Of a stretch of DNA of 64,000 nucleotides, positions 22,780 through 34,993 are shown piece by piece. The position numbers and the translations under genes are program-made. This DNA comes from Saccopteryx bilineata (Eukaryota; Chordata; Mammalia; Chiroptera; Emballonuridae), in the NCBI RefSeq assembly GCF_036850765.1, contig NC_089490.1, positions 125,702,522 to 125,766,521 on the forward strand, given 5' to 3'. Below the pieces are notes generated by a model. That model was not told the DNA's origin, did not search any database, and saw only the letters and a list, made by a program, of their open reading frames with translations. Position 1 is the stretch's first letter. Each line of letters opens with the position of its first letter.

Positions 22780-23113
22780 TGTAATGCCGGTGGCCAAGGC
22801 TAGGCAGGTTAACATTGGATTCAGGCAGATGGTAGAGAAACTGCAGAGCCTGAAGGCATTGGGTCATTTCACTTAAATAAAGTATCACAACAATGGACAA
22901 GTACACAGGAAGGGAAAACTGCCTCTCAGGCAAACAAATAGCAAAATGGCCCCTACAGTGGTGGGCAGGCAATCTGTGCATCCCCCTGAGAGCAAGCACC
23001 CATAGCCTTACATAGACTATACACACCTGGTGCTGCCACATGCTTACGCACTAATCAAGCAAAGGGCTTGCAGCTGGTAAAATAGCGAGCAAGCCTAACA
23101 CAGCTGCCCCACA
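22780..23113 (-). repeat. Family-A 5' LTR (reverse provirus)
   Basis: On the minus strand it begins TGTGGGGCAGCTGTGTTAGG at 23113 and ends CCGGCATTACA at 22780. It has the same structure as the other family-A LTRs. Confidence 0.88.
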
Positions 23114-24400
23114 AGTGGAAATGAGGTGTGTATTTCCAAACAGATAAGTACCCAGATTGTCACACATTTATCAGGATTATTTCTAAGCACTAGCTTTAAA
23201 GCAGTACTGCATTTGAAAGTGCAAGGCACATTTTAACTGAGTCAACAGCCCTTCAGCTTCAGAGAGCCCTGTCACTCTTGTGCTGCTTAGCCTTTGCTAA
23301 CTAGAAGGTAGCAGAGCTGTATTTTAAACTGCAGGAGCTGGATCAAGAATTAACCAATGCACTCCAGGCATGCAACCCTCTGCCTCTCCAGAGGTGGAGG
23401 AAGGAAAAATACCTACATACTGCTCCACCAAGTCCTTACAATGGCCTAACACAGTGCTAATAGCTATCTATATACCTCTCAGGTAACCGGCAGGATGACC
23501 TTAGGAGGAAAATATTTTCCCCATTTTTGAAATGAGAAAATTCTTACATTCCAACAAGAGCAGGTACTGGAACTCATGATGGCTCCAACCAGGTTCTACC
23601 AAAATGGGGTTGGGCCCTTCCAAAAAGACTTAAGGGTAATGTCACACTATTAAGGGTTTTGCCTGGGCTTTTGCTTATTTGCAGACCTATGACTAAGGGA
23701 AAAAAGAAGATGAAACATAAAGCAGGCCATTTTTTCTGTTGTGGATCAAGTTTTTCAAAGGTTTAATTAGGAGGCACTCCCCAGTTTCAATTCTATGGAG
23801 AAGGGGGGACATTCTTTCTGGTTTAGTTGGCCTCGCTTCTCCTTACCACTGAGACACAGCCAAACAGCAGCCACTTGTGAGTATGCAAGCAGCGCTTCCT
23901 CCCAAACAGAGCAGTTGTCCACGTGCATAGCAACTAATGCTGCATTCCCCAGTAACCTTTTGAAAATCCACTTGATGTTAAAGTGACAGGTTTGTTTTTA
24001 TTCCATCTACAACACCCCAATCTTTAATAGCACACAATGTATTTCTGGTTTTATATCTTCTTCCAATAAATGAAAAGAATTCCAAGGGGTGAGTGACAGG
24101 TGAAATAAATATTCACTTGTCTGGGTGAGTTAATCACACAGGGCAGCAGGTAAACCTCACTGCAGCATTGTTGGAGCAAAAGCCTGCACCAGCTAATATG
24201 CAATCAAATAGAGCATTGTTCATTCCAAGCCAGTAGGGAGGAGCACCTGAGACCTCATCATATTCCTGTGCCCAGAGAAGCAGAATTTATGCTATTGAGC
24301 CATAGGATCATGGAAATGAAGAATAAACACTTAAATGAGGTTTATTTATCCCATCATTTAGCCAAGAGTCTTATTTGCCTAGACATACAGAATGTATTTG
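23114..24400. other. Unrecognised DNA between ERV cluster and old repeat
   Basis: I recognise no gene or repeat family. The short frame 23795-23986 has no motif. Confidence 0.45.
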
Positions 24401-24404
24401 GTTT

Positions 24405-24940
24405 TTGCTGTGTGACAAATTACCACAAATTTATCAACTTACAACAACACTCATTTATTATCTCATAGTTATGTAAGCCAGAAGTCTGGTGGTCCTGGCT
24501 ACATCCTCTGCTTAGAGTCACACAAGGCCAAAGTCTAAGCGTCAGCTGGGTGAGCACTTATCTGGAGGCCCTGGGAAGAAATCTGCTCCCAAGTGCATTC
24601 TGACTATTGGAGGGACACAGCTTTTTGATGGCTGGCAGTCCAAGGCTACTCTCAGTTTCCAGAGACCACCCATGCTCCTCATCACACAGCCTTTTCATCT
24701 CTGAGCCATCAATAGCACATAAACTCCCAGTGTTTTGACTCTCTCTGGCTGCCTCTTCTGCATCCAGCAAGAAAAAGTTCTCTGACTTTAAGGGTTCACA
24801 TGATTAGATTAGACCTACCAGGATGATATCCCCTTTAAAAAGGTTACTATGTCATATAATATACCACCTTCACAGGTTCTGGGGACTAAAGAATGTGGAA
24901 TCTTGAAGGATCATTTTTAGAATTCTGCCTACCACACCTA
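24405..24940. repeat. Ancient interspersed repeat
   Basis: The order 'gctgtgtgacaaattaccacaaatttatcaactta', 'cagaagtctggtgg', 'ccctttaaaaaggttactatg' and 'attctgcctaccac' matches a widespread old mammalian repeat (LTR/MaLR-like style), but I do not trust my memory of its family name. The minus-strand frame 24558-24770 belongs to it and is not a gene. Confidence 0.5.
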
Positions 24941-25003
24941 GCATGTAGAACTCACAAAAATATTGTGAGGCTTGCCATATCCTTAAAAGATAAAGATATT
25001 GAA

Positions 25004-26639
25004 GAGATTCCAAGCTGGCAAGAGAGTAGGCAGATGTTCCAATTGCTACCTCCTAGAACCAAATTGGATTACAACTTAATTTAAGAATAATCATCCTGAA
25101 CAAACCAAGTTTGGACTAAACAAAGAGGAGTCTATAACCAAGGATCACAGAAGAAGACACACTGAGCCGGTAGAAAGGGTGGAGATGAAGAAAGGGCTGC
25201 CCCACTCCCAGGAGAAAGCAGCAGCCCGGATGTACTCTCACGGTGGGTGGTTTGCCCTAAGAAGGGAAGGTCCTCATTCCCAGGCCTGGAGCTCAAGCCT
25301 AGAGCTTCAGAGCCTAGAAGAGGTGCTCACACAGCATTTGGTGGTGAAAGAAAGCCAGGGTTTCTGTCTGCAAGAAAGAGACAGAGCTCTCAAAGACACA
25401 TGCTCAGTCTTAAAGGGCCTGCACAGAAAATCTTATTCACAGCCACTTAACTGGGGCTCCAGTGGAGGGAGAACTGAGAGGACTAGAGTTGCAGGAGGAA
25501 AGAGTAAAGTTGGTGGCCCAGTGAGAGACACAATGGGGGATGGCCACCGGAACCCTGTTCTGACTCATTCTCCAGTGCTGCAGTCATCATCTTTCTTGGT
25601 GGAGCAGTCCCCTCTAAATGGCATCAGCCTGGAAGAAAGCAATTGCCCCACCTTCGGGAGTCTCTCCTGCCCCACCCAAGGAGACTGTGTTGTTCTAAGA
25701 AGTCAGGAATCAGGGGAACCATCAATGACTTAGTTTTCTGTTGTTGAGGCCAGAGCTTTCCTCCACACACTCCTGAGTCTAAGACTAGTTATTTCACCTC
25801 ATGGGAGACTCAGTAGAACCTGTCCAAACTGCAAGCAGACCACACCTCTGGATCTCAGAGGTCACACCCACCAGACTCCTAGGGTCACACCCACTGAAGT
25901 CTGTGAAAAAAGTCTGGACAGACTGACACCTGGGGCTAAGAGGCAGAGCCATACCCATCACACTTCCTAATCCCTGAATTGCTGCAGGCTCCAGACTCTA
26001 CTGGAGGTTTTATCTGTGGATGAGCCCGACAAACAGACAGAGGCTGTAGGACAGGGGTCGGGAACCTATGGCTCACGAGCCAGATGTGGCTCTTTTGATG
26101 GCTCCATCTGGCTCACAGACAAATCTTTAATAAAAAAAATAATGTTAAAAATATAAAACATTCTCATGTATTACAATCCATTCATTTCCTACCTCTCATG
26201 TTCATGGTTGCAGATGGCTGGAGCCAATCACAGCTGTCCTCTGGGAAAACATCACATTTTTATTGGATAATGCATAATGTACATGAGTCATTGTATGGCT
26301 CTCACGGAATTACATTTTAAAATATGTGGCGTTCATGGCTCTCTCAGCCAAAAAGGTTCCCGACCCCTGCTGTAGGAGGTAGGACTCAAAAAACCTTGGC
26401 TCTTTAAGTGGACCTTCCAACAGGCCCAGTGTGGGTAAAAGCCAGCCTAGGTGAGTGGCTTAAATTTCCACATGTACATGGGTCCAGCAGAGGCAGCCCA
26501 AAACTCTGAATTGCTTATAGCTGCAAGAAGGTTGCTGAGAGCCAGTCATGGACAGTGTCTCCCAGTAGTCTGCACCAGGTTTCTGCCAGAGAGACCAGGG
26601 CTGGCTCATCCAGTGGCCAGCTATGGAGAGCATCAGTTC
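25004..26639 (+). repeat. Outer L1 5' UTR, first part
   Basis: GC-rich 5' UTR sequence parallel to the start of the younger L1 at 26653 ('tacctcctagaaccaaattggattacaa' here, 'cacctcccagaaccaaagtggattacaa' there). The 184-codon frame at 25179-25733 and its neighbours are chance frames in this UTR. A hAT element interrupts it at 26052-26369. Confidence 0.85.
26052..26369 (+). mobile_element. Non-autonomous hAT element in the outer L1
   Basis: The terminal inverted repeats are CAGGGGTCGGGAACCTATGG and the complement of AAAAAGGTTCCCGACCCCTG, with a perfect 8-bp duplication CTGTAGGA (26044-26051 and 26370-26377). It is 318 bp with no transposase frame, and the same family as 12494-12814 in opposite orientation. 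It is less diverged than that copy, with cleaner ends and target sites. Confidence 0.96.
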
Positions 26640-26652
26640 AAGACCTAACAAC

Positions 26653-28137
26653 TCGAGGGAAGACAAGATGGCACTGGAGTAGGCGGACGTACCAACATCC
26701 ACCTCCCAGAACCAAAGTGGATTACAAACTAATTTTAAGAACTATCATCTGGAAAAACCAACTTTGGACTAGACTAAGAGGACTCTTCAACCAAGGAACA
26801 CTGAAGAAGCCACACCGAGACTGGTAGAAAAAGCGGAAATGCGGAGAGGGCTGCCCAGCTCCCTGGAGTGAATGACAGCTGGGAGAAACTTGTGTGGCGG
26901 GAAGTGAGTTTAGCAAAGAGGGGAGGGTCCTTAATCCCAAAAACAAAGCCCCAGCCTGTAGCCACAGAGCGTAGAAGAGGCATATGAACAGTATTTAGCT
27001 GGAACCAAGTCAGGATACTGTTTGTGAGAAAGAGACTGATTTCTCAGACCCAGGATTCTTCTTAAAGGAACCGCACAGAATACCTCTCTCACAACCACTC
27101 ACCCAGGGCTCCAGGGGATGGGGAGAGAGGAGAGTACCGGAGTAGCAGGAAGAGAATGCAATCTAGGAGACACAGGGGGAAACATTTAGAGAGACAACCA
27201 CCCTAACCCCTGGGACAAGTCACTCCCCAAATTTGAAGTGAACATTTCCCCTGGAAACAGCAATACCAGCAAAGGGAAGCAGGACACAAGCCAAACAAGC
27301 TCTTCCTAGGCACTCAGAGCAGAGTCGTTTAGAAGGAGGGAGCTTTCAGGACTACAGTAGTGAGTCTTAGGGTCTGAGCTGCAGTGGTTTGCCGGAGGGT
27401 GGCGGCGGTGAGACGGGGAAGCGTGGTTCTGTCAGCAAGGGCAGAAGCCGGCTGGCCATCACTGGGCCCAGGTGTGAGCTCAGTCTTGACCAGCTGGGGA
27501 GGAGGGGGTGTGCAAAAGCGGTCAAGCCCACTGCAGGCAGCCTGCAACCCAGCCTGCAGGGGAAAGGCAGGAACCCTGAAAGGGGTAGAGACCAGCCCTT
27601 GAGCAAGGGTGCAGGAGCATAGCCTTGCCCAGCCTGTGGAACCACAGCTTGTGGCCAGACTTGGGAGCCGACTCCTCCCACGGGGTATAGCCAAAGACCC
27701 AGAACATGGAGAGTCCCGCTACTGAGCATAGGCACACAGTCCCGCCCAGCCTGTAGAGCCAAGGCTTGCAGCCATCCCATGAGCGGGCTCCCCCTGCAAG
27801 GGGGGGCAAGAGCCTGGAAACAGGTGGAGACCCACAGCTGAGCAAAGGTGCTCGCCACTGCCCTCAGGGCCGAGCAGAACGCAACCCATGGGGGAAAGGC
27901 AAAGACCAAGGCCACCAAGGCTTGTAAACCCAAGCACATGATCACAGCCAATCCCCTAAAAGAGAGGCGGAAACCACAGCAACAGCCCCAGTGGGCAGGC
28001 ACTGGCAACGCCCATACCCAAACGCCCTAGGCAGCAACAGCAGAGGGGGCAGTGGGACTGCAGACAGACCATACCTAGGGAACAGAGGCTACGCCCAGTG
28101 GACTCCAATGGCCAAAACCTTCCTTTACACAGAGAAA
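26653..28137 (+). repeat. L1 5' UTR (second L1)
   Basis: It begins 'tcgagggaagacaagatggcac', with GC-rich UTR extending to ORF1 at 28138. L1 5' UTRs carry an internal sense promoter and often an antisense promoter. The long minus-strand frames here (213 codons at 27367-28008, 121 at 27329-27694, 107 at 27522-27845) have no known domain and overlap one another in different frames, so they are GC-driven. Confidence 0.88.
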
Positions 28138-28990
28138 ATGAGAAGGCAAAGAAATGCAACACAAATAAATCGAGAGAAATCCCCAGAAAAGAACCTGAAT
28201 GAATCAGGTATAACCAAATTACCAGATGCAGAGTTTAAAATAACGATTATTAAGATGCTCAAAGATATTAGAACAACAATAGATGGTCATTACAAACACC
28301 TAAATAAAGAGATAGCAAATATAAAAAAGGACATTGAAATAATAAAAAAGAATCAGTCAGAAATGACAAATACAATATCAGAAAAGAAGAACACAATGGA
28401 AGAAATTAAAAGCAAAATGGATGAAGCTGAGAATCGAATCAGCGAGTTAGAGGACAAGATAAATAAAGGCACAGAAACAGAGCAGAAAAAAGAAAAGAGA
28501 CTCAAAAAGTCTTAGGAAACTTTAAGAGAGCTCTGTGACAACATAAAGAGAAATAACATTCACATCATAGGAGTTCCTGAAGAAGAAGAGAAAGAACAAG
28601 GGATAGAGACTTTGTTCAAGCATATCATAGCTGAAAACTTCCCTCAATTAAGGCAGGAAAACATCTCACATATTCAGGAAACACAGAAAATCCATTAAAG
28701 AGAAATTCAAAAAAATCAACACCAAGACATATCATAATTAAAATACCAAAGCTAAGTGATAAAGAGAAAATATTAAAAGCTGCTAGAGAAAAAAAGACTA
28801 TCACCTAAAAAGGAGCCCCCATAAGGATGACTTCAGACTTCTCAACAGAAACACTTGAGGCCAGAAGGGAATGGCAAGAAATATTCAAAATAATGCAGAA
28901 CAAGAGCCTACAACAAGACTACTTTATCATTTAAAATTGAAAGAGAAATAAAAAGCTTTCCAGACCAAAAAAAACAAAAAAAAACTCAAA
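28138..28990 (+). pseudogene. L1 ORF1 (second L1), broken
   Basis: L1 ORF1 encodes the RNA-binding chaperone of the L1 particle. From ATG 28138 the frame runs to a stop at 28513 and includes the coiled-coil region (heptads around LPDAEFKITIIKMLKDI, IKKDIEIIKKNQSEM and ENRISELEDKI). The following RRM and C-terminal domain are recognisable in shifted frames to ~28990 ('agagaaattcaaaaaaatcaacacc', 'gatgacttcagacttctcaacagaaac'), with several stops. Outer-L1 ORF1 at 38186 is a diverged homologue. Confidence 0.88.
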
Positions 28991-29104
28991 GAATTCACTA
29001 CAACCAAACCAAGGCTGCAAGAAATGCTAAGGGGCCTATTGTAAACAGATCAAAAAAGAAAAAGAATATAGCAAAAGAAGACTACAGTTTTAAAAAAGAA
29101 AATG

Positions 29105-32100
29105 TCAATAAACAATTACATATCAATAATAACCTTGAGTGTAAATGAATTAAATCATCCGATCAAAAAATATAGGGTAGCTGCGTGGATAAGAAAACAG
29201 GACCCATACATATGCTGTCTACAAGTGACACACATTAAAACAAAAAAATGCACATAGACTAAAGATAGAAAGATGGAAAAAATATTTCACGCAAATGGAA
29301 ATGAATAAAAAGCTGGGGTAGCAATACTAATATCTGACAAAATGGACTTTGAAACAAAAACTAAAGTTATAGATAAAGTAGGTCACTACATAATGATAAA
29401 GGGAGCAATCCAACAGGAAGATATAACCATTATAAATATCTACACACCTAATATAGGAGCACCTAAATATATAAAGCAGACTTTGATGGATTTAAAGGGC
29501 AAGATCAACAGAAATACTATAATAGTACAGGATTTCAATACCCCACTAACATCACTAGATAGATCCTCAAGAAAGAAAATTAACAAAGAAACAGCAGACT
29601 TAATGGACATACTAGGTCAACTCAATTTAATAAATATCTTCAGAACCTTTCACCCTAAAGCAGCAGAATATACATGCATTTCAAGTGCTCATGGTACATT
29701 CTCTAGAATAGACCACATGTTAGGGCACAAAAGTGGTCTCAACAAATTTAAGAAGATTGAAATCATATCGAGCACTTTCTCTGATCACAATGGCACAAAA
29801 CTAGAAATCAACCACAACAGAAAAACTGAAAAATACTCAAACACTTGGAAACTAAATAGCATGTTATTAAATAACAAATGGGTAAACAATGAGATCAAAG
29901 AAGAAATTTAAAAATTCCTAGAAATGAACAATAATGAGCATACATCAACTCAAAATTTATGGGACACAGACAAAGCAGTCCTGAGAGGGAAGTTCATAGC
30001 ATTACAGGCATACTTCAAGAAGCTAGAAAAAGCTCAAATAAACAACTTGACCCTATATCTAAAAGAACTAGAAAAAGAACAGCAGCTAAGGCCCAGAGCT
30101 AGGAGAAGGAAGGAAATAATAAAGATCAGAGGAGAAATAAATGACATAGAGGCTAAAGAAACAATACAAAAGACCAATAAAATAGGAGCTGGTTCTTTGA
30201 AATGGTAAACAAGATCGATGAAACTTTAACTAGACTCACCAAGAAAAAAAAAGAGAGGACTCAAATAAATAAAATTAGAAATGAGAGTGGAGAAATAACA
30301 ACTGACACAACAAAAATACAAAATATTGTAAGAAAATACTATGAAGAACTGTACACCAAAAAACTAAACAACCTAGATGAAATGGAAAAATTCCTTGAAA
30401 CATATAATCTTCCAAAAATTAATCTGGAATAATCAGAAAACCTAAACAGACCAATTACAACAAATGAGATTGAAACAGTTATCAAAAAACTCCACCCAAA
30501 AAAAAGTCCTGGGCCTGATGGCTTCACAAGTGAATTCTACCAAATATTCAAAGAAGAACTAATTCCCATCCTTCTCAAGCTATTTCAAAAAATGTAATAG
30601 GAAGGAAGACTTCCAAGCTACTTTTATGAGGCAAACATAATTCTGATTCCAAAACCAGGCAAAGACAACACAAAGAAAAAAAATTATAGGCTAATATCCC
30701 TGATGAATTTAGATGCTAAAATCCTCAACAAAATATTAGCAAACCAGATCCAGCAAGATGTGAAAAAAATCATACAACATGATTAAGTGGGATTTATCCT
30801 TGGGAGGCAAGGCTGGTATAATATTCGCAAATCAATGTCATTCATCACATAAACAAAAGAAAGGAGAAAAACCACATGATAATTTCAATAGATGCAGAAA
30901 AAGCATTTGATAAAATCCAGCACGCATTCATGATCAAAACTCTTAGCAACGTGAAAATACAGGGAACATACCTTAACATGATAAAAGCCATCTATGACAA
31001 ACCCACAGCCAACATCATACTCAATGGGCAAAAATTAAAAGTAATCCTTTTAAGATCAGGAACAAGGCAGGGGTGCTCCCTTTCACCACTCTTATTCAAC
31101 ATAGTTCTGGAAGTCTTAGCCACAGCAATCAGACAAGAAAAAGAAATAAAAGACATTCAAATTGAAAAAGAAGAAGTAAAACTATCATTATTTGCAGTAT
31201 GATATTGTATATAGAAAACCCTAAAGTCTCAGTCAAAAAACTACTAGACCTGATAAATAAATTTGGCAAGGTGACAGGATATAAAATCAATACTCAGAAA
31301 TCAGAGGCATTTTTATACACTAATACTGAACTGTCAGAAAGAGAAATCAAGGAATCAATCCCCTTTACCATTGCAACCAAAAAAATAAAGTACCTAGAAA
31401 TCAATCTAACCAAGGAGATTAAAGATTTGTACTCAGAAAATTATAAAACATTGATAAAAGAAATCAGGGAAGATACAAATAAGTGGAGGCATATACCGTG
31501 CTCATGGTTAGGAAGAATAAACATTATTGAAATGTCTATATTACCCAAGGCAATTTATAAATTCAATACAATACCAATTAAAATACCAATGACTTACTTC
31601 AAAGATATAGAACATGTATTCCAAAAATTTATATGGATCCAAAAGAGAACACGAATAGCCTCAGCAATCTTGAAAAGGAAGAATAAAGTGGGAGGTATCA
31701 CACTTCCGGATATCAAGTTATATTCTAAGGCCATTGTACTGAAAACAGCCTGGTACTGGCATAAGAACAGGCATATAGATCAATGGAACAGAATAGAGAA
31801 CCCAGAAATAAACCCACAGCTCTATTGACAACTCATATTTGACAAAGGAGGTAAGAGCATACATTGGAGTAAAGACAGCCTCTTCAACAAATGGTGGTGG
31901 GAAAATTGGACAGCTACCTGCAAAAAAATGAAACTAGACCACCAACTTACACCACTCACAAAAATAAACTCAAAATGGATAAAAGACTTAATTGTAAGTC
32001 GTAAAACCATAAGCATCTTAGAAGAAAACATAGGCAGTAAGCTCTCTGACATCTCTCGTAGCAATATATTTGCTGATTTGTCTCCACAGGCAAGTGAAAT

Positions 32101-32658
32101 AAAAGACAGGATAAACAAATGGAACTTTATCAAACTAAAAAGCTTCTGCACAGCTAAAGACAATAAGAACAGAATAAAAATACAAACTACACAATGGGAG
32201 AATATATTTAACATTGTGTCTGATAAGGGATTAATAACCAACATTTATAAAAAACTTGTAAAATTTAATACCAGGAAGACAAACAATCCAATTAGAAATG
32301 GGAAAAAGAAATAGACACTTCTTCAAAGAGGACACACAGATGGCCAATAGGCAATGGAAAAAGGCTCAACATCACTAATGATTAGAGAAATGCAAATTAA
32401 AACCACAATGAGATATCACCTCACACCAGTCAGAATGGTGCTCATCAACAAAACAACACAGAATAAGTGCTGGCGAGGATATGGAGAAATGGGAACCCTC
32501 CTGCACTGCTGGTGGGAATGCAGACTGGTGCAGCCACTGTGGAAAACAGTATGGAGATTCCTCAAGAAATTAAAATCAAACTGCTTTTTGACCCAACTAT
32601 ACCACTATTAGAAATATACCCCAAGAACACCATAGCACTGTTTGAAAAGAAGAAATGA
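29105..32658 (+). pseudogene. L1 ORF2 (second L1), broken
   Basis: L1 ORF2 is the endonuclease-reverse transcriptase that nicks target DNA and copies L1 RNA. The endonuclease region is open at 29342-29911 (GRSNTW-like C-terminal part, SAHGTFSRIDHMLGHK, SDHNG). The linker and RT run through 29924-30432 and 30876-31202 ([34 protein letters not shown]). The catalytic FADD is lost: the frame ends LSLFAV and resumes at MILYIENP after a frameshift near 31200. Thumb and C-terminal Cys-rich regions follow at 31199-31828 and 32354-32658 ([19 protein letters not shown]). It cannot encode an active enzyme. Confidence 0.92.
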
Positions 32659-32812
32659 ACCCCCATGTTTATGGCAGCATTGTTCACAATAGCGAAGATC
32701 TGGAAACAGTCCAAGTGTCTGTCAGTAGATGAGTGGATTAAAAAGCTTTGGTACATATATTCTATGGAATACTATTCAGCCATAAGAAATGATGACATTG
32801 GATCATTTATAA

Positions 32813-33056
32813 CATCGGTTCTCAACCTGCGGGTTGCGACCCTGGCGGGGGTTGAACGACCAAAACACAGGAGTTGCCTAAAGCCATTTAAAAATACATA
32901 TTTTACACAGGGGTCGCCTAAAGCCATCGGAAATACATATTTTATTTTAAAATGTATTGTATAATAAATATGTATTTTTCGATGGCTTTAGGCGACCCCT
33001 GTGTTTTGGTCGTTTGACCACCACCGGCATCGCGACCCACAGGTTGAGAACCGCTG
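32813..33056 (+). mobile_element. SPIN hAT element (non-autonomous) inside L1
   Basis: The terminal inverted repeats are CATCGGTTCTCAACCTGCGG and the complement of AGGTTGAGAACCGCTG. The 8-bp duplication is ATTTATAA (32805-32812) and ATTTACAA (33057-33064), with one mismatch. The interior is a long imperfect palindrome ('ccaaaacacaggagttgcctaaagcc' with its complement 'ggcgacccctgtgttttgg'). SPIN elements are known from horizontal transfer among tetrapods, including bats. The element splits the C-terminal end of the L1 (after 'gatgacattggatc'). Confidence 0.95.
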
Positions 33057-33064
33057 ATTTACAA

Positions 33065-33362
33065 CAACATGGATGGAACTTGATAACATTATACTGAACG
33101 AAATAAGTAAATCAGAAAAAACTAAGAAGTATATGATTCCATACATAGGTGGGACATAAAAATGAGACTCAGAGACATGGACAAGAGTATGGGGGTTACA
33201 GGGTTGGGGGAGGAGAGGGGCACAAAGAAAATCAACGGAAGACAATTGGACTTTGGGTGATGGGAATGCAGCATAATCAAGTGTGAAAATAACCTAAAGA
33301 TGTGTTCTCTGATCATATGTACCCTGATTTATCAATGTCACCCCATTAAAATTAATAAAAAA
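33065..33362 (+). repeat. L1 3' UTR of second L1, first copy
   Basis: After the SPIN element the L1 resumes ('caacatggatggaacttgataac'), passes a G-rich tract (~33190-33220) and ends '...accccattaaaattaataaaaaaa' without a long A-tail. ERV sequence follows directly. No target duplication matching the left flank occurs here. Confidence 0.85.
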
Positions 33363-33468
33363 ATTTTGTCTGACAGCTAACTTAAGGAAGTTAGCAGAAT
33401 AGTATAAGGATGCTAATTCTGCTTCTCAGGCCACATCATGCAAAAGGGGCCCAAAGAAAATTGGCGAT

Positions 33469-33711
33469 TTGACTCCTCTGATTTTGCCAATTGGATTTAA
33501 AAAAATATGTCAGGAACGCCCTGAAATGGAACTAACAATACATGGGCATAAATTTAAAGGACTTTTAGATATTGGAGTTGATGTATCTGTTATTGCTAAG
33601 CTACACTGGACTCCTTCCTGGCCCACTCATGCAGCAGCCACAGAATTACAAGGTATAGGGAAGAGTAAATCCCCTCAACAAAGTTCTAGTTTCTTACATT
33701 GGGAAGATTAA
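33469..33711 (+). pseudogene. pro: ERV aspartic protease fragment
   Basis: The 80-codon frame includes PEMELTIHGHKFKGLLDIGV with the downstream DVSVI. The active-site motif of retroviral proteases is D-T/S-G; here it is D-I-G, so the catalytic Thr is replaced. The following WPTHAAATELQGIGKSKSPQ matches the flap region style of betaretroviral proteases. It is ended by a stop at 33709. Confidence 0.8.
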
Positions 33712-33885
33712 TAAGATCATTCTGGATTTTTGTAAGCCTTATGTGCTCCCTGGATGGCCAGTTAATTTGTGGAATAGAGATGTTTTGAAAAATACAGGAG
33801 CATTGCTTGTCAGTCCTAATGGTTTAGTCAGTACTCAGATGCTTGATTGGGGATTTTTGCCCACTAAGGGACTAGGGAAAGAACA

Positions 33886-34152
33886 GTGAGGAATTCTCAC
33901 CCCCATAGAAATGACACCCAATACCACAAAGTGTGGATTAGGATATCAAAATTTTGCATAGGGGCCTTGGTAGCTCCTGCTACCCCAAAAATGCATTGTG
34001 CAGATCCAATTACTTGGAAATCAGATAATCCTGTATGGGTAGACCAATGGCCTCTTTCTCAGGAGAAACTTAGGGCAGCTGCTCGATTGGTACAAGAGCA
34101 GCTACAGCTTGGGCACATTGAGCCATCTAATAGCCCATGGAATACACTTTAA
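33886..34152 (+). pseudogene. pol: ERV reverse transcriptase N-terminal fragment
   Basis: The frame contains [20 protein letters not shown] followed by [20 protein letters not shown], the fingers-domain start typical of betaretroviral RT. It stops at 34150, right after the SPWNT motif. The palm domain is absent. Confidence 0.87.
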
Positions 34153-34302
34153 TATTTTGATCTTGTTGCCTCCTTGATTATCAAGGGGCATAGGTGACCC
34201 TTACAGCTTATAGGTTTTGAACCTCAAAATTATTGTTGTTCCTTTTTTCAAAGGATCAACAACAATGGCTCTGGGAAACTTCCACTAAATGGCAAATCGC
34301 TT

Positions 34303-34993
34303 TTGCAAATCAATGGACAAATTTATACTGAAACAGTCAACTTAAAATCAGCTCAAAGACTAGAATTATATGCTATTATTATGGCTTTTCAGCATTTGCC
34401 ATATTTCTTCTTTAATCTATATACAGACAGCAAATATTTACTTATGGTTGTTTCCACTATAAAGACTGCTGTCTTAGGGACAACTGTGGATGAACTATTT
34501 CAGCCATTCCTCCTTCTTCAAAGACTTGTATGTCAACATAGAGCTCCATGTTTTATAGGACATGCTCAAGCTCACTCCATGCTCCCTGGAGCTTTAGCAC
34601 AAGGGAATGCCCTTGTTGATCAAGCTACCCAAAAGAAAATTATTTGGAGCAACCATGACAGATCGAGCAATTCAGTCTCATACTATTCATCACCAGAATG
34701 CTGCAGTCCTGTGTAAACAGTTTCAACTTTTTCGGGAAGCAGCATGGCAGGTTGGTAAATCCTGTCCAAGGGGTCCTATACTACAATCTCTCCCTTCATT
34801 TGGAGTGAACCCTCAAGGACAACTTTGGCAACTGGATGTTACTCATATACCTTCATTTGGCAAACAGTCCTATGTCCACGTTACAGTGGATACATATTCT
34901 GGATTTATAATAACCTCTGTTAGAACAGGAGAGGCTGCTAAGCATGTTATATCTCATTGTTTGTATGCATTTTTCTATTATTGGATTTCCTAA
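34303..34993 (+). pseudogene. pol: ERV RNase H end and integrase fragments
   Basis: 34303-34716 holds the RNase H end: AQRLELYAIIMAFQHLP (catalytic Glu in the ELxAI motif), YTDSKYL (Asp) and the later 'GALAQGNALVDQAT' segment typical of class II pol. In the overlapping frame 34607-34993 integrase follows with the zinc-binding H..H...C pattern (SHTIHHQNAAVLCKQF), the core WQLDVTHIPSFG (first catalytic Asp) and VDTYSGFI. A frameshift near 34650 separates them and a stop ends the frame at 34991, before the second catalytic Asp is convincingly in frame. Confidence 0.87.

Larger units (their letters stand above)
20558..23113 (-). mobile_element. Family-A endogenous retrovirus, reverse, with gag remnant
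   Basis: The 5' LTR is 22780-23113 and the 3' LTR 20558-20893 on the minus strand, enclosing 1.9 kb. The primer-binding site at 22760-22777 reads TGGTGTAGTTGGCAGGAT, differing from the complement of the 3' end of a tRNA-Ser (TGGCGTAGTCGGCAGGAT) at two C-to-T positions. The interior has a leader with membrane and coiled-coil segments, then a capsid-like frame, then degenerate sequence to a polypurine tract (AAAGAGGTGGAA). No pol or env is recognised. The tRNA-Ser primer suggests a HERV-S-like class III affinity; this is inference from the primer and gag style. Confidence 0.85.

Noticed and set aside
25179..25733. A 184-codon plus-strand frame, among the longest in the window
   Set aside because: It lies entirely in the outer L1 5' UTR, has no recognisable domain, and is overlapped by other frames. 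The length is explained by GC-rich UTR sequence.
27367..28008. A 213-codon minus-strand frame
   Set aside because: It is antisense to the 5' UTR of the second L1, with Pro/Leu/Ala-rich low-information composition and overlapping long frames in other phases.
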